From: Strobilurus pachycystidiatus
Lineage: Eukaryota; Basidiomycota; Agaricomycetes; Agaricales; Physalacriaceae
NCBI GenBank assembly: GCA_019915135.1
Contig: JAHLMK010000005.1
Span: 1,736,001 to 1,800,000 of the forward strand
Length of the DNA stretch: 64,000 bases
Direction of reading: 5' to 3'
How positions within the stretch are numbered: position 1 is the stretch's first letter; each line of letters begins with the position of its first letter. The notes below the pieces were generated by a model. It did no database searches, was not told the origin of the DNA, and saw only the letters and a program-made list of their open reading frames with translations. Below are positions 11,213 to 24,865 of the stretch, piece after piece. Both the position numbers and the translations under genes were made by a program.

Positions 11213-14054
11213 TTAGACGGTGAACACCACGTCCGAGGCCTTGAACGCCGTATTTCCGGGCCACACCTTGATGGGAACCTCACACTCGACAGTCTCCACT
11301 CTAACATCCTTCCACCCATCCTCTCCGCCACCAAAATCAACCCCCAGACCAACGCCACCCGCAGGATCCGTCCTGACGCCGTCGACAACCTCAGGCTCCA
11401 GCTCGTCTCCGTCGTGGTACGCTCTCTCTCCCGTACCCAGGATGGACGAGGCGAAATACGACGCCCAACCTTGCGTCGGCGGGGATGTCACCTCGGGCTT
11501 CTCCATCGGTGCTATGCCTTGAGTGGCCCACCACGAAGCGCCCCATTCGCCGGCAGGCCCATCCCGAACCATGCTCTTCAACCGCACGCCCTCAGTGCCA
11601 GAACGAGAAGATTCGGCGGCGACGGACACAAGGAGGCACAGGCGCACTTTCCACTCCAGCCCTCCGGGCTTACAGGAGGGATCGTCGCCAACAGAGACTT
11701 GGAACGCAGGGCTTCCGTCTGAAGGTATGTCAAGAGTGAAGTTCGTGCGCAGCATTGATAACGTGAACGAGGAATGGTGCTCTGCGTGCACTCTTCGCAG
11801 CTGCCGCGAGTTGGTCTGCGAAGATATCGATGACGGGAGGAGTTCCTGTGTTTCGAGCATCGCGGACATCTAGAAGCAGGAATTAGGTGACGACGATCGA
11901 CAATTGTCAGAATACTTACCTGCAGAACCCGAGAGCGATTCGTCCGATTGTTAATCTGCACGATTCCCAGGATCGTCTCCCCTAGCCTGTACGCCGATTT
12001 CGTGAATGTTAAGACAGCAACCGTCACGCCGTCCTTGTTGACATCATACGATGCTTTCTTAGGATTCCGTGTGAGTATCTCGACTGCCTCCCGACATCCA
12101 CTCAACCCATCACCACCAAGCTCGTCTTCGCCTTGACTCACCGAAGAATGGCGTCGCCGCCACTCCCGGTCCACTGCATCGACCATCTCTGCCGGTATCT
12201 TGATCTTGACGCCGTTGGTAGTTGAGTCTGGTATAGCTCCAACAAGACGCTGAGCGTAACTTTTCACGTCCTCTAGTGCCCCCGGGGCTGTTTTCGCCGT
12301 TTTCTGTACCCTCTCGAGCGTGTCGTCGATAACTACTCCCTTGATGTCTATCCGGTTCTTTACTGGCCACATCAGGTCGTAAGGTCTCGGTGGTCGACCA
12401 ACTATGTGAGAAAAAGTCAGGCGCCAATTGAACATGAACTGAAAATACAGGTTTACCAGTGACGTTATTGTAGATCCTGATGGGAACCTTCATGACTTGA
12501 CTCGAACTATTCGTCGTGCTACTTCCGGCACGGCAGGTACCAACGATCAGGTCGTATGAGAACTTGAAAGATCGACCTCGGAATGTCGGAGGTAAATTTG
12601 CTGGCAGAGGAACCTTGTATGTATCTGAGATGAAAAGAAGTCAGACAAATGGTAGCCTTCATCAAAGATACACGCACAGGTCTTTGACTGGCCAGCCAAT
12701 AGTGTCATATCCACCGCTAACATGACAGGTTGTATTTGAAAAGTTGGCAGTGGTGTATCAGGATCAACTTCCTCCGCTGACCCGAATACCATTCGACTCG
12801 CAAAGAAGGACGAAGATCCTGATGAAGGTATTCGTGGAGTGGGATAGGCGCCGGGGAATTGGGGTTGTGAGGGTGGCGATGAGAGCAAGGAGAGTAGGCC
12901 AGATGATATCGAGGATGAACGGCTATGACTACGTCTGGGTGGAGGGCGTTGCAGAGAAGATGTTATGTCCATGCTCCCACCTCCAATTGAAGTACGCTTT
13001 AGAGACGATCTCAAGTGCCCTAATGTTTGAGAATGCTCAATGGAAGTAGGCGTGGACGTGATGGTCAGCGTTCCCGTTAGTTGGGCGTAAGAGTAGAGTA
13101 TGACTTCAGCGGTGGACTGAGGGAAGGTCGTAGAGAACGCGGTTCTTGGAGGGACAGCTAACCGAGATTCAGTAGGGGGTTGGCCAAGACCGATTTGAGT
13201 CGGCTGTCTTCGGGGTCGATGTGAGGTCGGGTAGGCGTGGACAGCAGTGGAAGGGAGGTGAGAAGACGATGGAGGCCCAGGGGTGGAACCGTACACCGTG
13301 TTCGAACTCGAGTACTCTGATATTGGATCAAGGACCAAGGAGAACGTTGACGTCGATGAGGCTGGGGACATGAGACTACTTGTCGCGCTAGCAGGAGAAG
13401 CAATTTCGTGTAGGTTGAGTTGACCATCGAGGAGAGAATCTTTGCGCGCATGAGGATGGTCGGCCGACAGCGGTAATGTGTCGGATCGGCTAAGTGGCGA
13501 CGACACTTTGGGAAACGTGGGATCTGGACAACGTGTTACGACGTGGAAACAGCGAACGCGAAGTACAGGAACATACGGGGAAAATGCGATTGTTGGGAAT
13601 ATGGCGCAGATTTAGGGACGCTGCCAAGATCGTCGACCAGTTCATTGGGTGCGATCGAGACGGAGAGGGATTTTGCCAACAGCCTGTTTCGCCGCTGTTC
13701 AATGAGTTCTGGGAGGGTGTCGCTGCCTTTGGGTCCCAATCCTTGCCCTATGAGGCCGCGACGCATAGGCAACGGGTCCACGCTTCGCTGACGCGTCGGT
13801 ATCGGAATAGACGGTGTCCTCGGCGTGCCGGGCGACGTCGGTGGTTTGGCAATTGGAGCAGAGCTGATCGAATGGGCGCCCCGCTTATGTGTATGGGACA
13901 GCGACCTTTGGGAGGCGGCGGCAGCGGAGCTCTCTGGTGACCGCGTATTCGTAAAGGTAACTGTCACCGTGAAGGGCTCGCCCGCAAAGTACGAGGATTG
14001 CGACGGCGCAACGGTGACACGTACGGCGGTGTCGGGTTCGCTGTGAGTCGACAT
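11213..14054 (-). CDS. RGP1: Rgp1, subunit of the Ric1-Rgp1 GEF
   Basis: Rgp1 and Ric1 form the exchange factor that activates the Golgi GTPase Ypt6/Rab6 in endosome-to-Golgi recycling. The N terminus has an arrestin-like beta-sandwich start (VRVTVAPSQSSYFAGEPFTV), then a long Ser/Pro-rich insert. The diagnostic Rgp1 core follows: PTFQIQPVMLAVDMTLLAGQ, then after an intron LPANLPPTFRGRSFKFSYDL, MKVPIRIYNNV and SYDVNKDGVTVAVLTF. The C terminus, ECEVPIKVWPGNTAFKASDV, matches the conserved end of the family. At least four introns are needed. The gene is divergent from QNS1. The Ser/Pro insert in the first 300 residues is poorly conserved, so exon limits there are the least certain. Confidence 0.88.
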
Positions 14055-14469
14055 TGTTCCGCAGTGACTGTCCTGGGCTTATCTGGCGGCTGAGAACGTT
14101 GATTTCTGCGTATATGAGCGGCTGGGAGCAGGGCACGACAGGCCAGTTACACTGACCGCTCCTCCGGTAGGATGATATTGAACATGTACACGTCGGTCGA
14201 ACGCGATGGGCATACGGCTCTGCAGACCGTTCAGCGTCCAATAAGATTGGTGAACCCTGGTCGAGTAGGGTGTGGTCGTCGTCGCCAGCAGCGAGCTCGA
14301 ATAGGAAACCCGCGATGTGTTTTGGAGAGAGATTTTCAGCCGCTTCGGCGCTGTATAAGTAGTGGCAGTGTCGTGTTGTGATCTGACCAATCTAAGAAGT
14401 TATCTTATCGGACCGGAATCCGCGCACTACTTGCAGCTGCACTCTGTGACTCTCTTCCATCTCGAGAAG
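14055..14469. promoter_or_regulatory. Divergent promoter region RGP1/QNS1
   Basis: A 415-nt spacer between the start codons of two divergently transcribed genes, so it must carry both promoters and 5' leaders. Open frames occur on the minus strand (14079-14390) without an ATG start or a recognisable domain. A good splice-site pair (donor gtcagtg near 14153, acceptor near 14091) could mark a 5'-UTR intron of RGP1. That is inference. Confidence 0.4.
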
Positions 14470-17242
14470 ATGGGACACCTCATTACGTTGGCAACGTACG
14501 TTTATCCTCAACTTGACCAACTTATGCTAACGGTCGCGCAGCTGGTCCGTATTGCTTCGTCTCAAAGCGCAAGGCATCCGAGTCATTATCTCTCTGTAGC
14601 TCGCTCAATCAGTGGGCTCTGGATTTCCAAGTAAGCAGCAAATAAGTCTTGTAAGACTTTCTCTTCACGCAACATTATTAGGGAAACATGGAACGAATCC
14701 TTGAGAGTATTGCCATCGCAAAGAGTAAAGGTGCAACGCTGCGCGTTGGCCCCGAACTCGAGATACCGTGAGCGTCCAAGCAGATCTACTGCCGTCATAT
14801 CTGACTCGCCCACAGTGGATATGGCTGCTTGGATCACTTCTTAGAAGGTCCTTGATACCCCGTTCGTATTAGTCGTCGCTGATCAACCTTAGGCGACACC
14901 GTTCTCCATTCGTGGGAGGTCCTCGCCAAGATTCTCGCCTCCGAAGAAGCCAAAGGCATCGTCTGTGACATTGGAATGTACGTAGCTCCTTTACTACTCA
15001 TAAAGACACGTCAAAAACAATCAACAGGCCAGTCATGCACAAGAATGTCATCTACAACTGTCGCGTGATCATTCACGACCGCAAGATTGTCCTCATACGA
15101 CCCAAGATGTGGCTTGCCAACAATGGCAACTACCGTGAACTGAGATATTTCACCCCCTGGATGAAGCACAGGCAATGGGAGGACCACTATCTGCCACGAA
15201 TTATCAACGCCGTGACCCACCAAGTCAAGGTTCCTTTTGGAGACGCGGTTATCAGCACAATTGATACATGCTTTGGCGTAGAGCTGTGCGAAGAACTATT
15301 TACACCTGCCAGGTTCGTGTATTACACTTGAAACGCGTGACTTACTCACGAAATGCTTAGTCCACATATCCTTATGGGCCTCGATGGCGTAGAAATCTTT
15401 ACCAACTCCAGTGGCAGCCACCACGAACTCCGAAAGCTTCACACTCGTGTCGACCTCATCAAGGAGGCTACCACCAAGGTGACTCTATTCCGTCCTCTCT
15501 AGCTTCCTCCTTCATTCAATACGAATCAGCTTGGAGGCATCTACCTATACGCCAATCAGCAAGGATGTGACGGAGACAGGCTATACTACGATGGATGCGC
15601 CATGATTGCTGTCAACGGCGAAATCGTAGCTCAGGGCTCTCAGTTCTCGCTAAACGACGTGGAGGTTGTGACCGCCACAGTCGACATCGAGGACGTTCGT
15701 GCTGCCCGCGCAGTAAGCAGCCGAAGCATGCAAGCAGCATCCTCCGAGAGGTACCACCGCGTTGAGATCGACTTCTCTCTGTCTCCTGGAAAGTTCCAAG
15801 GTGTCCCAGAGGGTAGCATTCCAGGCTTCTCACAGAAGGGAGTACAAAACCAAGTTCGGTATCACACCCCGGAGGAGGAAATTGCGTTAGGTCCTGCTTG
15901 CTGGCTATGGGACTACCTGCGCCGTTCAGGCGCCAACGGGTACTTTGTCCCCCTCAGTGGAGGTATCGACAGTTGCGCCACTGCTGTGATTGTCTTCTCC
16001 ATGTGCCGGTTGGTCGCAGAGGCCGCGAGGAACGGTGACGAGCAGGTCATCGCCGACGCGCGCCGCATCGCAGGTCTTGCGCCGGACACGGAGTACGCAC
16101 CTGTCGATCCCCGGGAGTTCTGCAACAGGATATTCCATTCGTGTTTCATGGGAACGGAGCACTCTAGCGTTGATACGCGCTCGCGCGCCAAGGAGCTTTC
16201 GGAGGTCATTGGCAGCTATCACATCGACTTGAACATGGACACTGTGGTGACAGCCGTTCGTACGCTGTTTGCTGTGGTCACGAATAGGGTCCCGCGGTTC
16301 TCTAATCGCAATGCTGGACCTGGAGATGACCCTGGTGGAACTTGGGCTGAGAATCAGGCGCTGCAGAATATCCAAGCGAGATTGCGCATGGTTCTTGCAT
16401 ATATGTTTGCTCAGCTCTTACCGTGGGCTCGAGGCTCCAAAGGCGGTCTACTTGTCTTAGGAAGCGCCAATGTCGATGAGAGTCTTCGTGGCTACCTGAC
16501 CAAATACGACTGTTCTTCTGGTAGGTATCTTTTTCTCTCACACATTGAACACGATGTCACATCTTGCAGCTGATATCAACCCAATCGGAGGGATCAGTAA
16601 GACCGATCTCAAGAAGTTCATCGCCTACGCGGAGAAGAAGTTTGATATGCCTGTCCTCAACAAGTACGTCTCTACATCATCGTCAACTTCATTCCTTAAT
16701 TCTATTTTGAAGGTTCCTCACCGCCGTTCCAACTGCCGAACTCGAGCCCATCACACACAACTACGTTCAATCTGACGAGGCGGATATGGGCATGACTTAC
16801 GACGAGCTGTCAGTGTTTGGACGACTCCGCAAGGTCGAGAAGTGCGGTCCTTACAGCACGTTCACGAAGCTGGTTCATGAATGGGGTGGTTTCCTCTCTC
16901 CTGTACAGGTTTGTCGTTGTCGTACATCCGCCCACAATGTCCGATTGATTTTCGCTTGCAGATCGCGGAGAAAGTGAAGCTGTTCTTCACCCAGCACGCC
17001 CGTAATAGACATAAGATGACAACGCTGACTCCGTCGTATCACGCAGAGTCGTACAGCCCTGATGATAACCGTATGTCCCACTTTACGACGAAAAGAAAAA
17101 AGAACTGACTGCGTGGACAGGCTTCGACTTGCGGCCATTCTTGTACAATTCACTCTTCCCGTGGCAGTTCAAAAAGATAGACGATGTGGCTGCAGTGTTG
17201 CCGGATAGGTCAGAGTCGCACGAGAAGGCGAAACAAGATTAG
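14470..17242 (+). CDS. QNS1: Glutamine-dependent NAD+ synthetase
   Basis: Final step of NAD+ synthesis: amidation of deamido-NAD using glutamine-derived ammonia and ATP. The start MGHLITLAT is followed by small exons that rebuild the conserved [16 protein letters not shown]. The N-terminal nitrilase-type glutaminase domain shows the expected triad: Glu in GPELEIPGYG, Lys in [15 protein letters not shown] and Cys in [15 protein letters not shown]. The C-terminal synthetase domain has the PP-loop ([15 protein letters not shown]), then [20 protein letters not shown] and [12 protein letters not shown]. The end ([20 protein letters not shown]) is typical. Roughly ten exons; total length is close to the usual ~700 residues. 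Stop at 17240-17242. Confidence 0.95.
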
Positions 17243-17474
17243 AGAAGGAAAGAAAATTGAATTATGTATCACTACTTATGTAGATGGGTCGAACGTCCGC
17301 TCACCACAATTGATTGGAGTTTGCAGTGCGCTCAGCCGAAAGGGTGTCTCCTTCCCTTCAAGTTCGTTCCACCATAATTTCCTCGGACAAGAAGCTGCTG
17401 GATTATGATACTTTACATGTACAGTTTACAACATCAGTGTGAATAGATACGCTGGTAGAGGTTCGGCGGGAGAC

Positions 17475-17846
17475 CTAGAAGCTCGTAACATGCTTTACAC
17501 CTCCGGGCTTGTACCTAAGAAAGATGTGTAAGTTTCCATGAACCGGAGGAAGTCAAGCCAATGTACGACGTACCATTGCCAGGCGACAGCGACCCATGGT
17601 ACGGCAAATCCAAGTCCAAGCACAGAGAAGAATTTGTACGTGAACGCTTTCTTGTTCAGGTAGTTGAATGGTAAATGCTGTGCACACGCGGTAAGTACGA
17701 GAGGCGCAACATCCATCGAGGGACAAACGTACAGCAGTGCTTGTGTGGGGTTGCACGGTGGGTGGCACCCAGATGAATCTGCGCTGAGCCTGGCGAATAC
17801 CAGAGCGCACGGCCACGCGACTAGCGGAAGTTGAGAAAAGGCTCAT
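17475..17846 (-). CDS. COX8: Cytochrome c oxidase subunit 8 (VIIc-like)
   Basis: A small inner-membrane subunit of respiratory complex IV, encoded in three exons: 17846-17733, 17677-17574 and 17514-17475, 85 residues. The first exon is an Arg/Ser-rich mitochondrial presequence (SLFSTSASRVAVRSGIRQA). The mature part has the family signature LPFNYLNKKAF followed by a single membrane helix with GFAVPW (SVLGLGFAVPWVAVAWQWY). Phase continuity across both introns (0, then 2) and the GFAVP motif identify it. It is easy to miss because no single frame spans it. It converges on QNS1, 232 nt away. Symbol follows yeast usage; mammals call it COX7C. Confidence 0.85.
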
Positions 17847-18513
17847 GACAAGTGTGTTCGAGGCGAAGCTGGGGCTGAAGTCACTGAGGGCCAGCCAGTA
17901 GGTCAATCGGCTTTTGTATGCCAGCAACATACAGGTCCAGATGACTTGACGGTGTCGATACGCGGAGTGGAAAGCTCGAGGCAGTAGCTGGACAGTAGAC
18001 TAGAATGGTCTGGAACAGCTACATGTTATGTCCAAGTGATGATCTCAAGGAATGATTGAGCACAGCAGGCGGTTAGATCTATTGATTATTGCGCGCATGA
18101 TGGTTCCAGACTGCTCGAATCTCTTGTTTCAATGCCCAATAAAGGCATCGCTGAATGTAAACCATGACAGCGTCGAGTGAACTGGGCGAGTAAGTGACGA
18201 GGGTACACAGTCGAATAGCGAGCAGAGCAGTCGCGCGCGTTGATGACTATCGGGTTGTGGTGGTCACCGTAAGGCGGTCGCTCAAGCCGACGAGTCCGAT
18301 GGTCATCATGAGCTCTCAAGTTACAGTGAATTTTGAAGCCAGCTGTCACCGGGGGTTGATGGATGAGTCTAGACACAATAACCGTCGGGGATCCACTAGA
18401 GGGCGTTTTGTGTCGTTGACATCGTCTTTGTCTGGAAAGAGCGTGTCAGTTGTGACACAAGACAACATGACTGAGGAAGAGTTAAGAAATAGTCAGATGG
18501 ATAAAATCAATGA

Positions 18514-18561
18514 TCTCATGCGCGTTGCGTCAAGGTGAGCTGAGTTATAGTATCATCGCGA
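18514..18561 (+). repeat. Degenerate direct repeat, copy A
   Basis: 48 nt matching copy B at 18837-18884 with 41 identities by eye; most differences are G/A exchanges. Both copies share the core gtgagctgagtta. The spacing is 323 nt. Confidence 0.7.
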
Positions 18562-18836
18562 TAAAGTAAACAATTAATCGCAAACGAAGCTAGCTTACCT
18601 GAGGACATCATGATAGAGGAGCTGACAGCAAGGCAACCACTGGCAAAACGCATACCTGTACTAAGGATGGGTCCCGACTCCCGAGGCCAACGGTGGTCCG
18701 GATATGGCCCGGATTTGGGAGAGTAGGTCCACACCACTGGAAGCCCGCGACCTTCAAGCAGACACACTGAAGAGGATGTCAGTGTCGAGATAGAATGTAG
18801 TAGACGAGGAAAGATCAGAACAAAAGAAAATGTTAG

Positions 18837-18884
18837 TCTCATACGCATTGCGTCGAAGTGAGCTGAGTTAATGTATCATCACGA
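18837..18884 (+). repeat. Degenerate direct repeat, copy B
   Basis: Second copy of the 48-nt direct repeat, about 85% identical to 18514-18561. Both are followed by unrelated sequence, so this may be the remnant of an older, longer duplication. Confidence 0.7.
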
Positions 18885-20341
18885 AGGTATGAAGTGGTGC
18901 AGGTTCGAAGAGCCAGAGCAGGGACTTACTCTGAAGCACGTAAGGATGAGTATGAGAGGCCGCGAGAGCTTGCGTGCCGTACTGGGAAGAACGTTAGTAG
19001 AGGCCGACGAGCTAAGTAGAAAGAATGTCACTGACAAAGGGTGCCCAGCAGGGTGTTCTGCACGTCTGAGCGACGTAGGAGGGCAGAAAAACAGTGAAGT
19101 CTTTCCGACAGTTGTCGTTCACTTAAGCGCGACGAGTTGAACACCACCTCCTGCCGCTTAAAAGGCGACGAAGGGAATGGGGGATTTGGTCTGAATGCCA
19201 TGACGCGCTCGCTGTCGCTACCGTCGAAGCCCCACGGGTGAGTTCTCCTGCGAAATATGATGAATACGCGCCAAGCTACCAAAAAAAAACCACCCACCCC
19301 TGGCTTTTCTGGAAGATGGAAGGTGGGAGTGCTTGTTGAGCTCTTGATTCTTCTTCGACTCCGCCGTGGGATTCAGGATGAGCAGAATGGACCTGCAGAC
19401 GACTGGCGAAGCCCGGGCGGACCGTGTCAGCGGGGGTAATTCGGGAGGAGACCATGGAAAAGAGAGGAAGGTTCGCTAAAGCGGGGCTCGAGAGGCAAAA
19501 GACACCGGAGATTATCCCGTAGAGTCGTGGGCAAGGAAAGGAACACTGTTGAAAAATGTGACATAGCGGTAAGAACCGTGGGAAATTCGGCATTCTCCGA
19601 GCGGAGCCCTTCCATATCTACGTTCCTATCACCAAGCACTGGTAACTTACATACTAACATAGAACATTGCCAGCCGCACTCGCCACTGCCGCACATGTGG
19701 ATCAATTCTAATGCTATCGAAGGAATCATCCAGGGCATTCCCCTGCTCTTATCCTGGAAACACGATCCCCAGGTCGAGGCTAAATATTCGAATCTCCCCG
19801 CGCAGTCCAAAGGAACTCCCAACTTACTGCCACTTATGGTTCGGAAACATATGCTCGGTACTATAGATTTGGCTGGGCTATTTTCTTTTCAATATGGCCG
19901 CTACACGCTTGGACGTGTGCTTCTGAGTCTCAGGCTTGAGAACACATCGGATATCCGAGTAGCGCGTCACCTGCGCCGCTTTAACTGACGCATACTGTGA
20001 GACCGCCTCCCACCAGGTTTCTTCTGACACAGACTGAGACCAAGATCCGTATTTCTTGGCATCCTGGCCGCTCTTTGAGCTCGCGCCGGTCATCTACTGG
20101 CACTCCGTTATCTGCTGTCGACATCAGATGGCTCGGGACCCTGCGCACTGAACGCGAAGAAACAACCCTCGAAGCTTAGTCCATGTAACGAGACCGAGGA
20201 CCAAGGGCGGCGCATCCTCACGATGTCGACCTCTGCTTCCTCGAGATGATCTGATAACAGTTTGCTCGACAACTGTACAGCGCATGACCTATGGCGGGGA
20301 TGCAGAGGACAACCGACATGTACGATGACCAGGACAGATGA

Positions 20342-20956
<615 letters not shown>

Positions 20957-20958
20957 AG

Positions 20959-21018
20959 GTGAGCCGTATTTCTCCCCTTCAACTCCAAGCTCTACTCACT
21001 TTGTACTTGATTTCAAAG
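20959..21018 (+). other. Putative 3'-UTR intron of the lectin gene
   Basis: Two nucleotides after the lectin stop codon is a consensus donor gtgagc, followed 60 nt later by acceptor ttcaaag. The size is typical for introns of this genome, suggesting a spliced 3' untranslated region. Confidence 0.45.
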
Positions 21019-21232
21019 TGCCCCCGTCCATCCAGATCATCACAATCCCCATCCCTACCCAGTCCTGACCATTACCAACAAGTCCTGAAAATGCGGTGTG
21101 CGTGGAGTTTGCAGTTCAAACAAATGTACTTGTATCTCGTGTGAATTGAATCCAATGGTTGTTTCCGATTATCAAGAGAATAACGATAGCTACCTGACTT
21201 AGCATATGTAAACAACAAAGTGCCAATCTTCT

Positions 21233-23590
21233 TCAAGAATCATTGACGTCGATGAAATCTCCTGTTACACTGTATGCGGATCGTGTCCACCACGTTGGTA
21301 ATATTGACACTGAGTTGGGCGATGTGGCGTTGAGTATACTAGGTATTGACATCGGGAGGGGTCTTCTATGAAGCAGATGGGCGTCGAGGGTGAGCGATCG
21401 CTCAGAATGAGAATGGGATGCATGCGGTAAGAAAGTAGGATGTTGTGCTCGATAGATAGTTTCCGCGCTGGTGTTGCAGTGCCCATTGCTCAATGTGGAC
21501 TGTGATTCTCGATGAGTGGGCTGTCCTGATACAGTCGTAAAGCTGCGACCCGTTCGGATGGGACTGAATCCCAAGAACTGGGCCGGCATGATGTCGACAG
21601 ATGAAGCATTGGGAAGGTATCGCGGTGCATAATCCGGAAGGCAGTGGGATATCTCAGGATGGAGTACTGGTTTCGGGAATGCTTGGCGCATGGATGACCT
21701 CGTGAATGATGACTGGGTTCCTGGCAAAACAATCGAAGTTCGGGCAGCAGGCCGCATCGTAGCAACAACGGGGGAGTTGATTGTCACAGGCGCGGATAGG
21801 TTACGCGGCAAAGGAGGTCGCGCGCATGTTCCCTGGCTATTGGACTGCGCCCGAGGTATAGATGGCCTCGAAGGCGGCGTAGGAAGACGCGGCTGTCTGA
21901 GCACAGTACGCGCTTTTCTTTCCTTTCTTCCTGGTCTCCGGCATTCAAGGGCAATCTCCATATCAATGCTCAGAAGGTCGACAAAAGTGGGAGAGACAGT
22001 TGTGACTGCACAGGCCGTTGCATCGGAAGACTGAGATATGTGAGGCTGGGAGAGCGGCCGTGATTAATATGAATCTCAAGGACGATAAGCAAAGAGACAT
22101 ACAATCTGCTCCGAGTGCTTTTGGGGCAGACTCCAGTCCGCTTCGTCGTCGTCGTCGAGGGATGCAAATGATACCTGTTTGACCGTGCTGGACCTCCGCC
22201 ATGCAGGTTTGGCGCAGACTGGAATGCGCCCCATGGAGGACTCTGTGCAATGTACCTCTATAGCTGGCGTTGATATGGCGGGGTATTGATCTGAATCGAG
22301 TTGGTCGACTTCGTCGCTATTGTCACTCTCGGGGCCACTGGAAGATCCCTCGTCATCCAGGAGGGCAGGAAGAGGACTGGGGCTTGAACAGAGAGGTGAT
22401 GACGATGGTAACAAGTTTGTATTATCAAGCGTGAACCCCTCCGAGTTGGAAGGGGCCTGTTGCGGTTCGTGGTGCATCGGTGTAGGTGCACGCGGCTGCA
22501 ACAAAGTCTGTGACGAGGTCGATTCAGGTAAAGGATCTGAATCTGCCTGAGAAGTTGGGAGTTGGTACGCCGGTGAATGATGGCCGGGACTGAGAGTCGC
22601 GGGACCATACATCATGATCCCTGCTAGTCCCAAAGCAGACTTTGGCGATTCTTGTTTGATCGATGTCAAGGGGATATCCAGAGGGATGTTTCCTGGCGCA
22701 GGTGTCGGTGCAAGCCCGTCCTCAAGTAATGAACCATCGAGTGTGTGTAACGACTTGGGCAGTGGGGATGACGGGCCCGTGGCGGAGGATGTGGAAGCAG
22801 ACGACAAGCCGGACGCGGGCTCTGAGAGCGAATCATTCACAGGTCTCCTCTTCGCTAGGATGGCCCAGCCGACAATGTCTCCTGAGAAGGGAGATCGTGT
22901 TTCGCGAACCACTGGTATCTTGGCCTTTGCAGGAGAGCTGGAAGAAACTTTGGCATCTTTCGGAGACGGAGAAGAGGGTGGTCGGGCAACCGTCCTCCGT
23001 GTCGAGGATGGGGATGACCCTTTCGCTCCACGAAGCCAGGATATCGGCTTCAGAGGAGATCCATAAGGCGATATCTCCATGTCGGATGTTGGCGGAGACG
23101 AGGGCGGTAGGTTGGAATCTGAAGAGCCAAAGGTTTTGAGGGGTGATGATGAGCCGTTGCGGGATACGGCATTGGAAGGACGCGGGGAAGATTCAGACGA
23201 CGAAGGAGGAAGTGTCCAGCCGGACGAGGTAGGAAGATGCAAGCCGTGGTACAGGAAGGTAGGCTGAGCTATAATGGGAGGGGGCGTCGTGTCTATCTTC
23301 CTTTTCTGCGGCTGAGGGTTTTCGTTCTCGTCAGTTTCCGACCTCGGGCGCTTCCCATGGGACTATAGGTGACACTTTTAGCTAGACGACGGTGATTACA
23401 CTAGAGAACGCACCTTCGCATCGGCTGGCGCCGAAAGCCTAAGGCCTGTAGGCCTTATAAGTGTCTCGTCGAAGACCGCCAACGTCGGCGACGACGACGC
23501 GGAAGGCCCAGATGCACGACGAGCATCGCCCAGTTTCTTTCGCACGAAAGGGAAGGCAACAGGCCGTGACGAAGTAGTCGTAGTCTTCAT
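21233..23590 (-). CDS. Ser/Pro-rich disordered protein, unknown function
   Basis: Three exons. The first (MKTTTTSSRPVAFPFVRKKL..., from 23590) joins through a phase-0 intron at SHGKRPRSE to a long Ser/Pro-rich exon. A second intron after KHSEQI leads to SSDATACAV and the final exon, ending at 21233. The protein is about 700 residues, rich in Ser-Pro, with a basic cluster (GKRPRSETDENENPQPQKRK) that resembles a nuclear localisation signal. A conserved-looking segment (FSGDIVGWAILAKRR) stands out from the disorder. I recognise no domain. The 174-nt gap to the divergent coiled-coil gene at 23765 implies a shared promoter. Confidence 0.72.
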
Positions 23591-23764
23591 TGAAGAATGT
23601 CAAAACCTTGAATGGAAGTCAGGAGGAGGAGGAGAAGGTCGCCTACCTTTGTACACAAGAATCAACGGACATCAAAGTCGAGGCGCAAAAGCCAGAACGC
23701 GTCTACGGTCACATGAGTCGAGAACGGCTCCCGGCCCGAGAGCCGCACCTTGCCCGCAACCGCC

Positions 23765-24865
23765 ATGTCGGCGTCTTTCCGGGATCGTATGCTCTCAGAA
23801 TTGCTTCGAGAGGCTGCTAGAAATGAATCTGTGCGATATAACGCTATTCTCAACCTCTAACTGACTCCAGGATAGACTCTGGCGTCCGCTCTAGCCTACA
23901 GAGACGCGTTGTCTGACAATACTACTGCTCTCGGATACTCCGCTGATGATCTGCGCAGATTCTCCGGCGCAGATGAGGTCAGTACCTATTTCCCCCTTGT
24001 ATTCCCAGCTGATGACCTGACCCCAAGCTGCGCAAGCTTCCAGAGGATTTGGAACAACGATTGCACGCGTCCATTGATGGGACAGTCCAGTCGATCGCAC
24101 AGTTTCTGGATCTCCAGCCGGCATCTCAAGGTAGATACTCATGTTTCTGCTTCAGCTGGAGCGACTTCAACGGATTTTTAGACCTAGATCTTGATTCAGC
24201 TATCATACAGTGTTTGGAAACGCGAAGAGATGCCTCCAACGATTTGCAGGACGAAATATCCAGTCGCCTTGGGCGCATAGGAGAGCTACTTACCCAAATT
24301 CGTCAGGTCAGTGAAACTCTTTTCTGTTCATATACCGTGGCGCAGGCGTCGACCGTTGGATCAGATGGCCATGTAGCGTATATTCTTTGGGTTGAACACT
24401 CGTGTCATCTCGAGGTACGAACGTTGATGTTCATAGTTTCTTACTTCCCCTCAGATCCACCCCAGTTTCCAGGACAATCTCTCCCGCTCAATCGAAGAAT
24501 TCCCGCCGCAGCTGAACAAGATGCGAGAAGCGCAACACGAATTATCGGCCACCTCTATCGAGACTTCCCTAATCAAGCTCTCCCTCATACGCGCGCGGTG
24601 TCACTATATTCTGTATGGCTCGGATGAAGTGGTTCGAGCACTAGCAACATACAATAACAGGCTGCTTCAAGAGGAAACAAAACAGCACCAGGAAGAGTTG
24701 GAGCTTGATCGTCAACTGAAGGATTACGACCGATTTATGAACCTTGTTGATGGCAGTGGAAAGAACGGCGGGTTTCGACAAATTCATATGGATTGGAAGC
24801 AGGTGCAGAAGGAGACACAAGAATGCAAAAAGGATTTGCGGCGAATGGGCTGGACCGGTGATTGA
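23765..24865 (+). CDS. Coiled-coil protein, unknown function
   Basis: Multi-exon gene: 23765-23830, 23876-23977, then from 24028 onward, ending at 24865. The first three exons join cleanly (SELLREAARNES / TLASALAYRDALSD / LRKLPEDLEQRLH). The protein is almost entirely helical and charged (DLQDEISSRLGRIGELLTQI; EETKQHQEELELDRQLKDYD) and ends in KKDLRRMGWTGD. No catalytic motif or membrane segment is seen. Architecture suggests a structural or adaptor subunit, for example of a cytoskeletal or kinetochore complex, but I do not recognise the family. Divergent from the disordered gene at 23590. Confidence 0.72.
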
